A DNA stretch of 64,000 bases from Streptomyces diastatochromogenes (GTDB lineage Bacteria; Actinomycetota; Actinomycetes; Streptomycetales; Streptomycetaceae), in the NCBI GenBank assembly GCA_026913215.1, contig JAPTYK010000001.1:62001-126000 (forward strand), given 5' to 3'. The notes under the pieces are model-generated. The model ran no database searches. It saw nothing but the letters and a program-made list of their open reading frames with translations, and was not told the origin of the DNA. Shown here piece by piece: positions 54,666 through 64,000 of this stretch (position 1 is the stretch's first letter; every line of letters starts with the position of its first letter). The position numbers and the translations under genes were made by a program.

Positions 54666-55366
54666 TCACGGCGTGTAGGGGCCGCCTCCCGGTGCCACCA
54701 GCCCCGTCTCGTAGGCCAGCACCACGGCCTGGGCCCGGCTGGTCAGGTCCAGTTTCGCCATGGTGCGGTTGAGGTGCGTCTTGACGGTCGCCTCGGAGAT
54801 GAACAGCTGTTCCGCGATCTCCGCGTTGGACCTGCCGGTGCCGGCCAGCCGCAGCACCTCCGTCTCGCGGGCCGTGAGCTGCTCGATCTCGGGCCGCCGG
54901 GCGGCGGGTTCGCCGGGTGCCGACGTGCGGGTGAAGGCCTCCACCAGCCTCCGCGTCACGCTCGGCGCGAAGAGCGCGTCGCCGCCCGCGACCGCCGCCA
55001 CCGCGGCGAGCAGTCGCTTCGGGCCCGTGTCCTGAGGATGAAGCCGCAGGCGCCCGCGCGCAGGGCCCGGTAGACGTACTCGTCCAGGTCGAAGGTGGTG
55101 AGCATCAGGATCCGCGGCGGCGGACCGGCCCCTTCGGCGGCGTCGGCGTCGGCGAGGATCCGCTGCGCCGCGTCGATGCCGTTCATCCGGGGCATGCGGA
55201 TGTCCATCAGGATCACGTCGGGCCGCAACCGGGCCGCCTCGGCGACGGCTTCCTCGCCGTCTCCCGCCTCTCCGACGACGGTCATGCCATCGGTGGCCCG
55301 GAGCAGTCCCACGATGCCGGCGCGGATGAGGTACTGGTCGTCGACCACGAGTACCCGGATGGTCAT
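54666..55366 (-). CDS. LuxR-type response regulator
   Basis: About 234 aa. Receiver with DD (9-10) and phospho-Asp55 (VILMDIRMPRMNG); LuxR helix-turn-helix QLTARETEVLRLAGTGRSNA...FISEATVKTHLNRTM. One frame change near 55030 (FIL to KDTGPKRLLAAVAA). Located 16 bp after its kinase gene. Target genes are not obvious nearby. Confidence 0.9.
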
Positions 55367-55382
55367 GGCCGACCGCTCCCCT

Positions 55383-56573
55383 TCAGCTGTCGGCCGGCGT
55401 CCCTCCCGCCGTGGCGGTGGAGGTCGGCAGTGTCAGCCGTACGCGAAAGCCCCTTCGGGGCCTGGGCCTGTCGTCACGGCACCACCGTAGAGCTTCGCGC
55501 GTTCCCGCATCCCGATCAAGCCGTGGCCGCCCCGGCGTCGGCTCCGGCCGGGCCCCCGCCCGGTCCGTCGTCCGTGACGGTCACCAGGAGGCGGTGCGGC
55601 TGGTAGCGCACCTCCACCACGGCGGTGGCCGGCCGCGCGTGTTTCAGTACGTTGGTGAGGGCCTCCTGCACCACCCGGTACGCGCACAGCTCCACTCCGG
55701 GCGGCAGCGTCCGGGGCCGTCCCTCCACGGTCAGTTGGACGGGCACTCCGCCGGCGCGCATCCGGGCGGCCATGTCCGCGAGGCCGCCCAGCGTGGGCAT
55801 GGGAGCGTAGGACTCGGGGGCGTTGTCCCCCGCGCGGAGCAGGGTCAGCATCCGCCGCATCTCCTCCAGCGCCTCGCTCGACGTGTCGGCGATGGTGCCG
55901 AGGGCCCTCCGGGCGGTGCCGGGATCGGTGTCGAAGACGTAGTCGGCCAGGCCCGACTGGACGGCGATCACCGAGATGTGGTGGGCGATGACGTCGTGCA
56001 GTTCGCGGGCGATCCGCGCCTGTTCCTCGGCCACGGCCCGGAGCGCCTTGGCGTCGCGTTCCTCCTGGAGCTGGGCGGCGAGTTCGGCCAGTCGCTCGCC
56101 GCGCCGTTGGGACTCGCGCGCGGACTGGCCGAATCTCACCAGTACCGCCGGGACGACGGCGCCCAGTGCCGCGGCGGCCGCCACCGATCCGTCGGGGCCG
56201 CGAACCCCGCGTACAGCCAGATGGCGCCGAGTCCCGCGCCGGCGGTGACGGCCGTGCGCAGCGGGCGGGTGGACGCGACGGTGTAGAGGGCCAGTTGCGC
56301 GGCGAGGCTGTTCACGACCGGCCAGTGGCCGAGCGCGATGTAGACCGTCCAGAGGGTGAGGATGCCGGCCGTCACCGCCTCCGGGTTCCGGCGGCGCCGG
56401 CACAGCAGCAGGTGGATCGCGAGCGTCAGGAGGAGGCCGGGCGCGTCCAGCGGCGGATACCCCTCGCCGCTGTCCTGGCGGCCGAGCAGGAGCGCGCAGG
56501 CCAGGACGGCCGACGCGATGCCGGTGTCGAGGAGCAGGGGGGATCTGGGTATCGGCACCCGCGGACGCTGCAT
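55383..56573 (-). CDS. NarL/DesK-type sensor histidine kinase
   Basis: About 397 aa. Four or five N-terminal membrane segments, HisKA_3 box ARIARELHDVIAHHISVIAV, N box VQEALTNVLKHARPAT, G boxes DDGPGGG and GHGLIGMRERAKLYGG. Frame changes near 56200, 55525 and 55462; the last restores the C-terminus GGFRVRLTLPTSTATAGG. Start ATG 56571-56573, no clear ribosome site. Operon with the response regulator. Confidence 0.88.
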
Positions 56574-56650
56574 CGGCGCAGCCTATCCACGGACCCGCCG
56601 GTCGGCGTCAACCGTACGCGGTACCGCGGAAGGTGCAGGAGACGGCCCGG

Positions 56651-56830
56651 CCGCACCGCTTTCGTGACCTCGCCGCTTTCCCCGCCTCGCCGCTTTCCCC
56701 GCCTCGCCGCTTTCCCCGCCTCGCCGCTTTCCCCGCCGCACCGCTTTCCCTGCCTCGCTACTTTCCCCACCTCGCCACTTTCTCCACCTCGCCACTTTCC
56801 CTGCCGCACCGCTCCCCCCGCCGCACCGCT
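56651..56830. repeat. 17-bp tandem repeat
   Basis: CCTCGCCGCTTTCCCCG-like units, about ten copies of decreasing identity, in the 378-bp gap between divergent kinase and lipoprotein genes. A rightward promoter must lie in 56830-56950 but no strong hexamers are seen. Confidence 0.75.
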
Positions 56831-56951
56831 CTCCCTGCCGCGTCGGGCCTACCGCCAGGGTTTACCCGGTGTCCACCAGCGGGTTGACGCCGGGGCGGAC
56901 GGCTGACGCGTACCGTCACGGCCATCGGTTTGGCAGACCACGGGGAACACC

Positions 56952-57730
56952 ATGCACACCGCCCGCACCACCTGGAAGACCTGTGTCCTGGGAGGCGTCG
57001 CCGTCGCGGCGCTCCTGTCGGCGACGGGCTGTCAGGAAGCGATGCCGCGAGGGGGACGGGCGCGCCCGCGCCGTCCGCCACGAGCGCGTCGGACGGTCCC
57101 AGCGTGTCGGACAGCCCGAGTACGGCGGGCAGTCCGAGCGCGTCGAGCTCCGTCACCCCCGTCGACGGGGGTGACGGGGGTGACGGGAAGGGCCCGACCG
57201 GGAGCGCGCGGACGCCGGCCGGTGAGCCGCCCGCCACGCACCACGGTTCCGGGAGCGGGAGCTCCGGGAGCGGGGGCTCCGGAAAGGGCAGGACCACGGC
57301 GTGCACCGACGAGGACATCGCGGTCACGTCGAAGGCCGAACCGCACGACGAGCTCCGGCACCTCACGCTCACGGCCACCAACATCGGCGGCAGGACCTGC
57401 ACCCTCTACAAGTACGCGCTCATCCGCTTCGACGAGGGCTCGTACGACGAGGTCGGCCCGCTCGAATCGAACTCGAACGCCGTCGCCACGCTCGCGCCGG
57501 GCCGGAAGGCGTACGCGGGGATGCGGCTCTTCGTCGCCGGTGAGGAGACCCGCGCGGTGAAGACGCTGACCCTGGGTTTCCAGGGCCGCGACTCGGCCGA
57601 CGAGATCGGCTCGCCGATCGACGTCCCGCTGCCCGACGGGATGCCCTTCGTCAACATCGGGCCGACCCCCGGGGTCACCTTCTGGGACACCGACCTCAGG
57701 TCCGTCCAGAGGTTCACGTTCGCCAGGTGA
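56952..57730 (+). CDS. DUF4232-like lipoprotein
   Basis: About 258 aa. Lipoprotein signal with lipobox LSATGC, then a ~95-residue Ser/Gly/Pro/Thr linker and a C-terminal beta domain (CTDEDIAVTSKAEPHD, RHLTLTATNIGGRTCTLY, GFQGRDSADEIG) with two Cys that may pair. One frame change near 57050. Common surface lipoprotein of actinomycetes; role unknown. Confidence 0.8.
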
Positions 57731-57867
57731 CGGCGTCGCGGAGGGCGGTCACCACCGGTCCCGGTGCGGGAGCGGCCCGGCGCACCTCCCGGGCGGGCAG
57801 CGGCCGGTGGACGCCTGGACGGCGAGGTCGAGCCGGTGGCGATCCGCGTGGCGGCCGTGCGCGTACG

Positions 57868-57988
57868 GCCGCCGGAGCCGTCGCCGTGACGGCGGCACCC
57901 TCCGTACTGCCGCCGGAGCCGTCTCCGTGACGGTGGCCCCTCCGTACTGCCGCCGGAGCCGTCTCCGTGACGGTGGCCCCCTCCGTAC
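57868..57988. repeat. 40-41-bp tandem repeat, three copies
   Basis: Units beginning GCCGCCGGAGCCGTC at 57868, 57909 and 57949. Lies between the convergent lipoprotein and DinB genes; each unit can form a hairpin, so it may serve as terminator. Confidence 0.7.
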
Positions 57989-57994
57989 GGCCGC

Positions 57995-58522
57995 TCAGTC
58001 GCCCGTCGCGCCGTCGGTCCGCTCCCGCAGGAAGTCGGCGTGGCCGTTGTGGCGGGCGTACTCCTGGATCATCAGCAGGTAGACCCAGCGCAGGCTGAGC
58101 GGAGCGCCGCCGCGGGAGACGAAGGTCTCGTCGAGGTCGTGTCCGGCCGCCGCCGCGTCGCAGGCCGCGATCTCGGCGCGGAACAGGGCGAAGTCCCGTT
58201 CCGCTTCCGACGCGTCGACCCCGGTGAGCCCTTCGTCGCCGTCCGAGGGGCCGGTGAAGACGTCACCGGCGTCCTCGCCCGCGAAGCTCCGCCGGAACCA
58301 CCAGCGCTCCACCTCCGCCATGTGCCGCACGAGTCCGAGGAGACTGAGGTCCGAGGGCTCGACGGTCGTCCGGGCCAGCTGGACCGGCGTGAGCCCGGCG
58401 CACTTGGCGAGCAGTGTCTCCCGGTGCCGGCGCAGCCAGCCTTCCAGCATCTGGCGTTCGGTCACCGTGCCCAGGTCCCTCAGTTCCTGGGTGCGCGCGA
58501 CCGGCGGTGCTCTCCATGTCAT
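57995..58522 (-). CDS. DinB/DUF664 family protein
   Basis: 175 aa four-helix-bundle protein: LRRHRETLLAKCAGLTPVQL, LSLLGLVRHMAEVERWWF and YLLMIQEYARHNGHADFLRE give the three-His metal site of the DinB-like group, related to thiol-dependent transferases. ATG 58520-58522; upstream starts lack a ribosome site. Specific role unknown. Confidence 0.85.
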   Translation of the reverse strand: MTWRAPPVARTQELRDLGTVTERQMLEGWLRRHRETLLAKCAGLTPVQLARTTVEPSDLSLLGLVRHMAEVERWWFRRSFAGEDAGDVFTGPSDGDEGLTGVDASEAERDFALFRAEIAACDAAAAGHDLDETFVSRGGAPLSLRWVYLLMIQEYARHNGHADFLRERTDGATGD

Positions 58523-58668
58523 GGTCCCAACCTGCCCTCCTCTGCGTACGGGTTCAAGCGGGCGGCGCGGCACTGATCCGTTCTGAGCGAACGTCCTTGG
58601 CTCCGGGCCGTGTTGTATGAAAGCTGGCAGGACAGCCGAGGACACATCCCGGATCGCGGAGGCCTTTC

Positions 58669-59127
58669 ATGAGCACCGAGCACACGAACACCCTGTACGA
58701 GGCCGTGGGCGGCGGCGACGCGCTGCGCCGGCTCTCCGAGACGTTCTACGAGGGGGTCCTCGCCGACCCGCTCCTCGCGCCCGTCTTCGCCGACTTCACC
58801 CCCACCCATGTGGAGCACGTGGCCGTCTGGCTGGCCGAGGTCTTCTCGGGGCCGGCCGATTTCACGGCGGAGCACGGCGGGCACCAGGCCCTCCTCCGTG
58901 CCCATCTCGGGCTCGGGATCACGGAGGAGCAGCGGCTGCGCTGGATGGAGCTGATGGCGGTGGCCGTGGAGAAGGAACTGCCGGACGACGCCCTGCTGCG
59001 CCGCCGGGTGATGGAGTACTTCGACTGGGGGACGCGGATCGCCGAGGACGTCTCGGCCTCGGCCCCGGGCACGGACCTCGGCGAGCCCGGCCCCACCCCG
59101 CGCTGGGGCTGGGACGGCCTGGTCTGA
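58669..59127 (+). CDS. Group II truncated hemoglobin-like globin
   Basis: 152 aa. LYEAVGGGDALRRLSETFYEGVLADPLLAPVF is the typical 2-over-2 globin start; HQALLRAHLGLGITEEQRLRWMELM holds the proximal His region. Likely oxygen/NO/peroxide chemistry. ATG 58669 after GCGGAGGCCTTTC. Single gene. Confidence 0.88.
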   Translation: MSTEHTNTLYEAVGGGDALRRLSETFYEGVLADPLLAPVFADFTPTHVEHVAVWLAEVFSGPADFTAEHGGHQALLRAHLGLGITEEQRLRWMELMAVAVEKELPDDALLRRRVMEYFDWGTRIAEDVSASAPGTDLGEPGPTPRWGWDGLV

Positions 59128-59234
59128 CCCCGCCCGGCGGCAGGTGCGGGCGGGGCGTTCCGTGGCCGGGGCTGTCCGGGGCCGTACGTGACCGGGCCGG
59201 CCCGGTCACGTACGGGAACGCGCGGGGTGGGGGG

Positions 59235-60961
59235 TCAGTTCGCGTTCACGAGGTCGTGGGCGGGGACGGTGACGGTGCGGTGGCCGGGGTGCCGCCGAGG
59301 ACGACCTTCCGCAGGGCGCTGTTGTTGTCGAGGTTGGTCTCCTTCAGGCGCTTGGCGGGGTTGGCGAGCACCTGGATGTAGTAGGTGCCGTTGGGCACGT
59401 CCGTGATGTCGAACGACTGGCCGGGCAGGTCCTGGGTGTAGGTGTCGCCGGAGCCGACGTCGAGGACCTCGCGGACGGAGATGGAGTTCTCCTGGCCGCA
59501 GGCGGTGGAGAGGTCGGTGTTGTACGGGTGCCAGTTGGCGTTCTTGACCGTGTAGTCGACGGCGTCGGTGTTGGCCAGGCAGAAGGCCTCCTTGCCGCTG
59601 CGGACGGCTTCCTTCTTGTCGGCCTTCAGGAGCCGGTAGCTGGCGAAGTCGGTGAAGTGCCAGTGCACGTGGCCGGGGCGCGGGTCCCATTCCATGGTGC
59701 CGGTCGGGGTGTAGCCGACCTGCTTGCCGTGGGCGTCGTAGAAGTACTGGTAGGCGTCCATCTTGGCCTTGCCGGGCGAGCGGAAGCCGTCGACGACGAG
59801 CTGGGCCGGGCCCGCGTTCCACACGTTGGCGCTGAAGGCCAGGTAGTCCTTGCCGGGGACGTCCCGGTCGCCGTCGCTGATGGTGATGCCGTAGGCGGCA
59901 GCGACCGCAGGTCGGGCTTGGGGACGTCGGGGACGGAGGGGTGCCGGTGGGCCGCTGGGCCCGCGGCCCGAGGGCGGGTGCCCGGCGTGAGCCGTCCGTC
60001 TGTCCGGCGGCGTCGCCGGCCCGCAGGTCGGCGCGTGCGGCCTGCTGCTTCTTCAGGGCCCAGGGCAGGGCCGGGGCGCGGCCTTCAGCGGTCCGTGGCC
60101 GACGTTGTACGAGGGCCCGCGCCGCTCGTCTCGGGGCGCCGGCCTGGGCCGGGGCACCGCGTGCCCCGGCATGTGTCCGGCGTGCCCCATCGTGTGCCCG
60201 GCGTGTTCCCCGGTGGCGGCCGACCGGGCGGGGGTGGCGCCCGCGCCCTCCTCCCAGCTGCGTTCCTCGACGGTGACCTTCACCGTCGCGGGCCGGTCGG
60301 CGATCCCGAAGAGGTCCCGGTACTTCTTGGCGATCCGCACCTTGGCCGTGTAGGTGCCCGCGGCGAGCTTCACCGGCTGGGTGTAGGAACCGGCGTAGGT
60401 GTTGGCGGCCCAGCCCTTCTCGACGCCCCACACGGAACCGAGGGTGAAGGGGTTGGTGGGGCAGCTCTCGGGATACTTCGAGGTGGAGGGCGCGTCGGGG
60501 CGGATCCGTCCGCTGGCGTTGTTCGGGCAGAAGTTCTCCGCCCGGCTGACGGCCACCTTGCCCGTGCTGTCGGTGACGGTGATCTCGGCGAAGCCGGGCA
60601 GGCCGGAGAAGTCCTTCACGGTGCCCTGCGGCAGGGTCCTCGCCCTGGTCCTGCCGCCCTCGAACACGGTCTGGGTGACGGTCACCGGGTCCTTGTAGGA
60701 CTTCCGGGTCACCTTGAGCTCCAGCGGCGTTCCCTCCGCCGTCAGGTAGGTGCCCAGGTCCAGATAGACGCCCGGGTCCTCCTTCCAGGAGGTGAGCGTG
60801 ACCGAGCCGGTCGCCGCGACGAGGCTCAGTCCCGGCCCCGGCGCGGCCTTCGCCTGATCCGGCGTGGCGGCCATGAATCCGGCGGTCACGGCCATGGCGG
60901 CGACGGCCGTGGTCCCGGCGAGCAGCGGACGTCGTAGCCGGATGGTGCGCGTAGTGGTCAT
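59235..60961 (-). CDS. Secreted lysyl-oxidase-family protein
   Basis: About 575 aa. Signal peptide, a Cys-containing beta domain, a His/Met-rich spacer (EHAGHTMGHAGHMPGHA), then the copper-enzyme domain with WDPRPGHVHWHFTDFASYRL (His ligands) and the LKETNLDNNSALR ending typical of lysyl oxidases. Frame changes near 60070, 59925 and 59290; the end at 59235 (HDLVNAN) follows from the last. A copper amine oxidase role on cell-surface protein is inferred; the His/Met spacer may bind copper. Confidence 0.8.
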
Positions 60962-61222
60962 CGTTCCCTCGTCCTCCGGATGCTGTGCGAAGTGGGCGGG
61001 CCGCGGCCTGAGCGGTCAGGTGACGGGTGCCGCATCCGTGGGGTGAGAGGAAAGGAGGGAATGCCCGGTTGTCCGGAGAATGGAATTCGTCATGATGTTG
61101 GCCGAATGTCGCCTCCGGGGCGGCGGTGGCGGGCGACGGATCGTCAAGGTGCCGCGATGGAGTCGCTTTGGACGCCGTGGAGAGTTCTACGCGCGATGAA
61201 ATGAGCATCGGTATATCGGAAG

Positions 61223-61245
61223 ACACGAGGCGGAATCCCTCGTGT
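61223..61245. promoter_or_regulatory. Perfect inverted repeat before the solute-binding lipoprotein
   Basis: ACACGAGG-7-CCTCGTGT, 105 bp before the start. The 388-bp gap 60962-61349 between divergent genes shows no other clear element. Confidence 0.4.
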
Positions 61246-61349
61246 TGGAGTTATCCCCACACCTGTTCGCCAGGGGGCGCCATATGCCCCGGACCGGGAG
61301 ATGATTTCGGCCGCACTGTCCAGAAAAGTAAAAGCAAGAGGAACGATCC

Positions 61350-62627
61350 ATGCGACCAAGACCTTTCGGCATGACCGTCTCCGTGGCCGCATTCGGACTG
61401 CTGGGCTCCCTCGTCACCGCCTGCGGCTCGTCCGGGAGCGACGCGACGACGCTGCGCCTGGTGGCCCCCGAGTACGGCACCGGTCCGGCGACCGGCTCGA
61501 AGGCGTACTGGGACAGGCTGACCGCCGCCTTCACCGCCGCCCACCCCGGCAAGAAGGTCGAGGTGACGCTCTACCCGTGGGCCGACGTCGACCGCGAGGT
61601 CACCCGCATGGTCGAGGCGGACGACGCCCCCGACGTGGCCCTGATGGGCGCGTACTCCGACTTCGCCGCGCAGGACCGCCTGTACTCCGCCGACGAGGTG
61701 CTGTCGGTCGAGGCGGAGGCGAACTTCCTGCGGCCGCTGGCGGCGGCGGGCTCGGTCGACGGCACCCTGTACGGCCTGCCCTTCGTGGCCAGCAGCCGGC
61801 TGCTCTTCTACAACGAGGAGCTGTTCGAGAAGGCCGGGGCGAAGCCGCCGAAGACCTGGTCGGAGCTGAAGGCCGCGGCCGAGGCGCTGAAGAAGGAGGG
61901 CGTGCGCTACCCGTACGCCCTGCCGCTCGGCCCCGAGGAGGCGCACGCCGAGGCCCTGATCTGGGAACTGAGCAACGGCGGCGGGTACACCGACGACAGC
62001 GGCGGCTACAACATCGCGTCCGAGCAGAACACGGAGACGTTCGACTGGATCAAGGACAACCTGGTCGCACCGGGGCTGACCGGCCCGGTCGCGCCCGGCC
62101 GGCTCAACCGGCAGGACGCCTTCGACGCCTTCCTGCGCGGCGAGGTCGGCATGGTCAACGGCTACCCCTCGCTCCTCCACGAGGCACGGGCGAAGGGCAT
62201 GAAGGTCGGCACGCTGAGCATGCCGGTGTCGGACACGCTGCGTGACCGGCAGACCCCGCCGACGGCGGGCGTCGCCGACTGGATGATGGCGTTCAAGCAC
62301 GACGGCAACCGCGACCTGGTCAGTTCCTTCCTGGACTTCGTCTACCAGGACAAGAACCTCAACGCCTTCGCGGACCGCTACCACCTGCTGCCGTCGACGG
62401 TGACCGCCGCCGAGGCCTCCGAGTCCGCGGCGGAGGACCACAGCGCCGAGCAGTTCATGACGGCACTGCGCAGCGCCCAGCTCTACCCGGTCGACGAGCC
62501 GTCCTGGCTCCAGGTCAGCAACACCATCAAGCGGAACATCGGGAAGGCCGTCGCGCCCTCCGCCGATCCGAAGGCCGTACTGGAGCAGATCGCCCAGCAG
62601 GCCAAGGACGAGTCCCAGCAGAAGTAA
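61350..62627 (+). CDS. ABC sugar-type solute-binding lipoprotein
   Basis: 425 aa. Lipobox LVTAC; family-1 extracellular binding protein fold: KAYWDRLTAAFTAAHPGKKV, LYGLPFVASSRLLFYNEELF, TPPTAGVADWMMAF. No permease or ATPase genes follow, so it must share a transporter encoded elsewhere (such as an MsiK-dependent one). Substrate unknown. ATG 61350 after AAGAGGAACGATCC. The following 317 bp (62628-62944) hold only a promoter. Confidence 0.88.
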   Translation: MRPRPFGMTVSVAAFGLLGSLVTACGSSGSDATTLRLVAPEYGTGPATGSKAYWDRLTAAFTAAHPGKKVEVTLYPWADVDREVTRMVEADDAPDVALMGAYSDFAAQDRLYSADEVLSVEAEANFLRPLAAAGSVDGTLYGLPFVASSRLLFYNEELFEKAGAKPPKTWSELKAAAEALKKEGVRYPYALPLGPEEAHAEALIWELSNGGGYTDDSGGYNIASEQNTETFDWIKDNLVAPGLTGPVAPGRLNRQDAFDAFLRGEVGMVNGYPSLLHEARAKGMKVGTLSMPVSDTLRDRQTPPTAGVADWMMAFKHDGNRDLVSSFLDFVYQDKNLNAFADRYHLLPSTVTAAEASESAAEDHSAEQFMTALRSAQLYPVDEPSWLQVSNTIKRNIGKAVAPSADPKAVLEQIAQQAKDESQQK

Positions 62628-62868
62628 CGGCCTCCGGAACCCACGGGGACCGGCGCGGCGTCGACCGGACGCCCCTGTCGTCGCCCGCGAAGCACCCACA
62701 AGGCGCGCGCGGGGCGACGACCGCACCCGTCCCGGTGCCCGGTTCGCCGGCTCTGGGGCACTATGGAAGCAGTGGTGCCCACCGGTGACGCCCCCCGGCG
62801 GAACCGGCGGAACCGGCGCTCACGACGACAGGGCACGAGACGTTTCCCGGGTCTTCACGCGCCGCACC

Positions 62869-62897
62869 TTCAAAGTTGACATGCGCACTCCTAGCCT
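62869..62897 (+). promoter_or_regulatory. Promoter candidate of the phosphoesterase gene
   Basis: TTCAAA (62869-62874), 17 bp, TAGCCT (62892-62897), 47 bp before the GTG start. Confidence 0.4.
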
Positions 62898-62944
62898 GCC
62901 GGTTGCACCGCTCCCGTAGTCATCACCCTCAACCGGAGGTAGTC

Positions 62945-63826
62945 GTGTCCGGCGCGCCCACGAAACGCCGCACCGCCCTTCTGTCCGCCCTCGGCCTCGC
63001 CGCCGCCTCGATCGGCCTCTGGGCCGGCATCGGCGGCACGTCGCAGGCCCAGGCGGCGGCGACCGTCCCCACCCCCGACCACGTGGTGGTCGTCGTCTTC
63101 GAGAACCACGCCTACAACCAGGTCATCGACAGCTCCAGCGCTCCGTACATCAACTCGCTGAAGGCCGGCGGCGCCAACCTCACCCAGTCGTACGCCGAGA
63201 CCCACCCCAGCCAGCCCAACTACTTCGCGATGTTCTCGGGCTCCACCCAGGGCATCACGGACGACTCCTGCTACACGCCCGGCTTCTCGTCCGCGCCGAA
63301 CCTGGCCTCCGAGCTGATCGCCGCGGGCAAGACCTGGAAGAGCTACAACGAGACCCTGCCCAGCCAGGGCTCGACCACGTGCAGCAGCGGCAAGTACGCG
63401 CGCAAGCACAACCCCTGGTTCGGCTTCTCGAACGTCCCGACCTCGTCGGCGTACACCATGGCGCAGTTCCCCACGGACTACACCACGCTCCCGCAGGTGT
63501 CCTTCGTGGTCCCGAACCTGTGCAGCGACATGCACGACTGCTCCGTCGGCACCGGTGACACCTGGCTGAAGAACAACCTGGGCGCCTACGCGACCTGGGC
63601 GAAGACCCACAACAGCCTGCTCGTCGTGACCTTCGACGAGGACAACCGGCTCGCCGGCAACAAGATCGCGACCGTCCTCTACGGCCAGCAGGTGATCCCG
63701 GGCTCGACGTCCGCGACCACGTACAACCACTACAACCTGCTGCGCACCATCGAGGACATGTACGGCACCACGCACGCCGGCCAGGCCGCCAACGCGACCC
63801 CGATCACCGGCATCTGGACGCCCTGA
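62945..63826 (+). CDS. Secreted phosphoesterase (PF04185-like)
   Basis: 293 aa. Twin-Arg-like KRRTALLSALG signal ending AQAAA. VVVVVFENHAYNQVI, THPSQPNYFAMFSG (catalytic Ser/Thr region), SFVVPNLCSDMHDC and VVTFDEDN give the metal ligands of the phosphoesterase/acid phosphatase family. GTG 62945 with GGAGG 5 bases upstream. Acts outside the cell, probably in phosphate scavenging. Confidence 0.88.
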   Translation: MSGAPTKRRTALLSALGLAAASIGLWAGIGGTSQAQAAATVPTPDHVVVVVFENHAYNQVIDSSSAPYINSLKAGGANLTQSYAETHPSQPNYFAMFSGSTQGITDDSCYTPGFSSAPNLASELIAAGKTWKSYNETLPSQGSTTCSSGKYARKHNPWFGFSNVPTSSAYTMAQFPTDYTTLPQVSFVVPNLCSDMHDCSVGTGDTWLKNNLGAYATWAKTHNSLLVVTFDEDNRLAGNKIATVLYGQQVIPGSTSATTYNHYNLLRTIEDMYGTTHAGQAANATPITGIWTP

Positions 63827-63875
63827 CGTGTACGTAGCGGACAGTCGCAGCACCCCGCGACGGCCGCGAAGGCCG

Positions 63876-63901
63876 CCGCCCGGGACCTCGGTCCCGGGCG
63901 G
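63876..63901 (+). terminator. 12-bp perfect hairpin after the phosphoesterase
   Basis: CCGCCCGGGACC, 2-base loop, GGTCCCGGGCGG. Confidence 0.7.
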
Positions 63902-63922
63902 CGCGCCGCCGTCGCCCCGACC

Positions 63923-64000
63923 GTGCTCGCGCTCGGCACGGTCAGCCTCGTCACGGACGTGTCCTCGGAGATGGTCACGGCCGTGCTGCCGCTCTACCTG
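63923..64000 (+). CDS. MFS transporter, N-terminal fragment
   Basis: Runs off the right edge. VLALGTVSLVTDVSSEMVTAV followed by LPLYL is the typical first helix and loop of an MFS subfamily. The start is uncertain: GTG 63923 is just after the hairpin, without a ribosome site, and the frame is open upstream. Confidence 0.5.
   Translation, partial: MLALGTVSLVTDVSSEMVTAVLPLYL

Noticed and set aside
62876..62897. TTGACA with TAGCCT as promoter
   Set aside because: Spacing is only 10 bp; TTCAAA at 62869 gives the usual 17 bp and is preferred.

Overview
The window is very GC-rich and C/G-biased at third codon positions, with AGGAGG-type ribosome sites, GTG/TTG starts, rare TTA codons and the gene families of Streptomyces or a close relative. 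Positions 1 to about 43.4 kb are one biosynthetic gene cluster that continues past the left edge. Positions 43.5-64 kb look like ordinary chromosomal genes: a branched-chain-type ABC transporter, MFS/TetR, a two-component system, and secreted enzymes.

Cluster layout. (1) 1-2611: deoxysugar tailoring (4-ketoreductase fragment, 3-ketoreductase, 2,3-dehydratase). The route is completed by the glucose-1-phosphate thymidylyltransferase and 4,6-dehydratase at 8384-10293; together they predict a TDP-2,6-dideoxyhexose, used by the GT1 glycosyltransferase at 5190-6370. (2) An alpha/beta-hydrolase plus SnoaL-fold pair at 2779-4189, duplicated at 16192-17699. (3) 10408-12942: a small ORF translationally coupled to a fused E1-like/YcaO cyclodehydratase of the azol(in)e-peptide (TOMM) type, followed by a NarL-type sensor/regulator pair and a protein resembling the N-terminal part of SagB-type dehydrogenases. 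(4) 17995-24920: an eight-gene operon for a phenylalanine-derived acyl unit (free-standing adenylation enzyme, EncP-like MIO lyase/aminomutase, two hotdog dehydratase-like proteins, ACP, AroH chorismate mutase, class II DAHP synthase, prephenate dehydratase). (5) 25268-28884: flavin monooxygenase, SAM synthetase, O-methyltransferase. (6) 29101-31460: large SARP/ATPase regulator with a short upstream ORF. (7) 31791-39624: quinone oxidoreductase, second O-methyltransferase, condensation-fold acyltransferase, P450, BBE-type flavin oxidase, MarR regulator. (8) 41250-43402: an RppA-type type III polyketide synthase (tetrahydroxynaphthalene synthase) and a third O-methyltransferase.

Working model (inference): a naphthalene polyketide, a phenylpropanoid or beta-phenylalanine unit and a 2,6-dideoxysugar are joined and tailored, with a TOMM heterocyclase of unknown substrate in the same cluster. 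I do not recognise a known product for this combination. Control appears layered: 11-bp-periodic SARP-like heptads lie before many cluster genes, and TTA codons occur in the sensor kinase and the BBE oxidase genes.

Data quality matters. At least 20 otherwise well-preserved genes carry -1/+1 frame changes, usually in G or C runs. The duplicated hydrolase shows one directly: a 5-G run in one copy is 6 G in the other, and only the latter keeps the frame. I treat these as probable consensus errors and give spans for the whole gene, not as pseudogenes.
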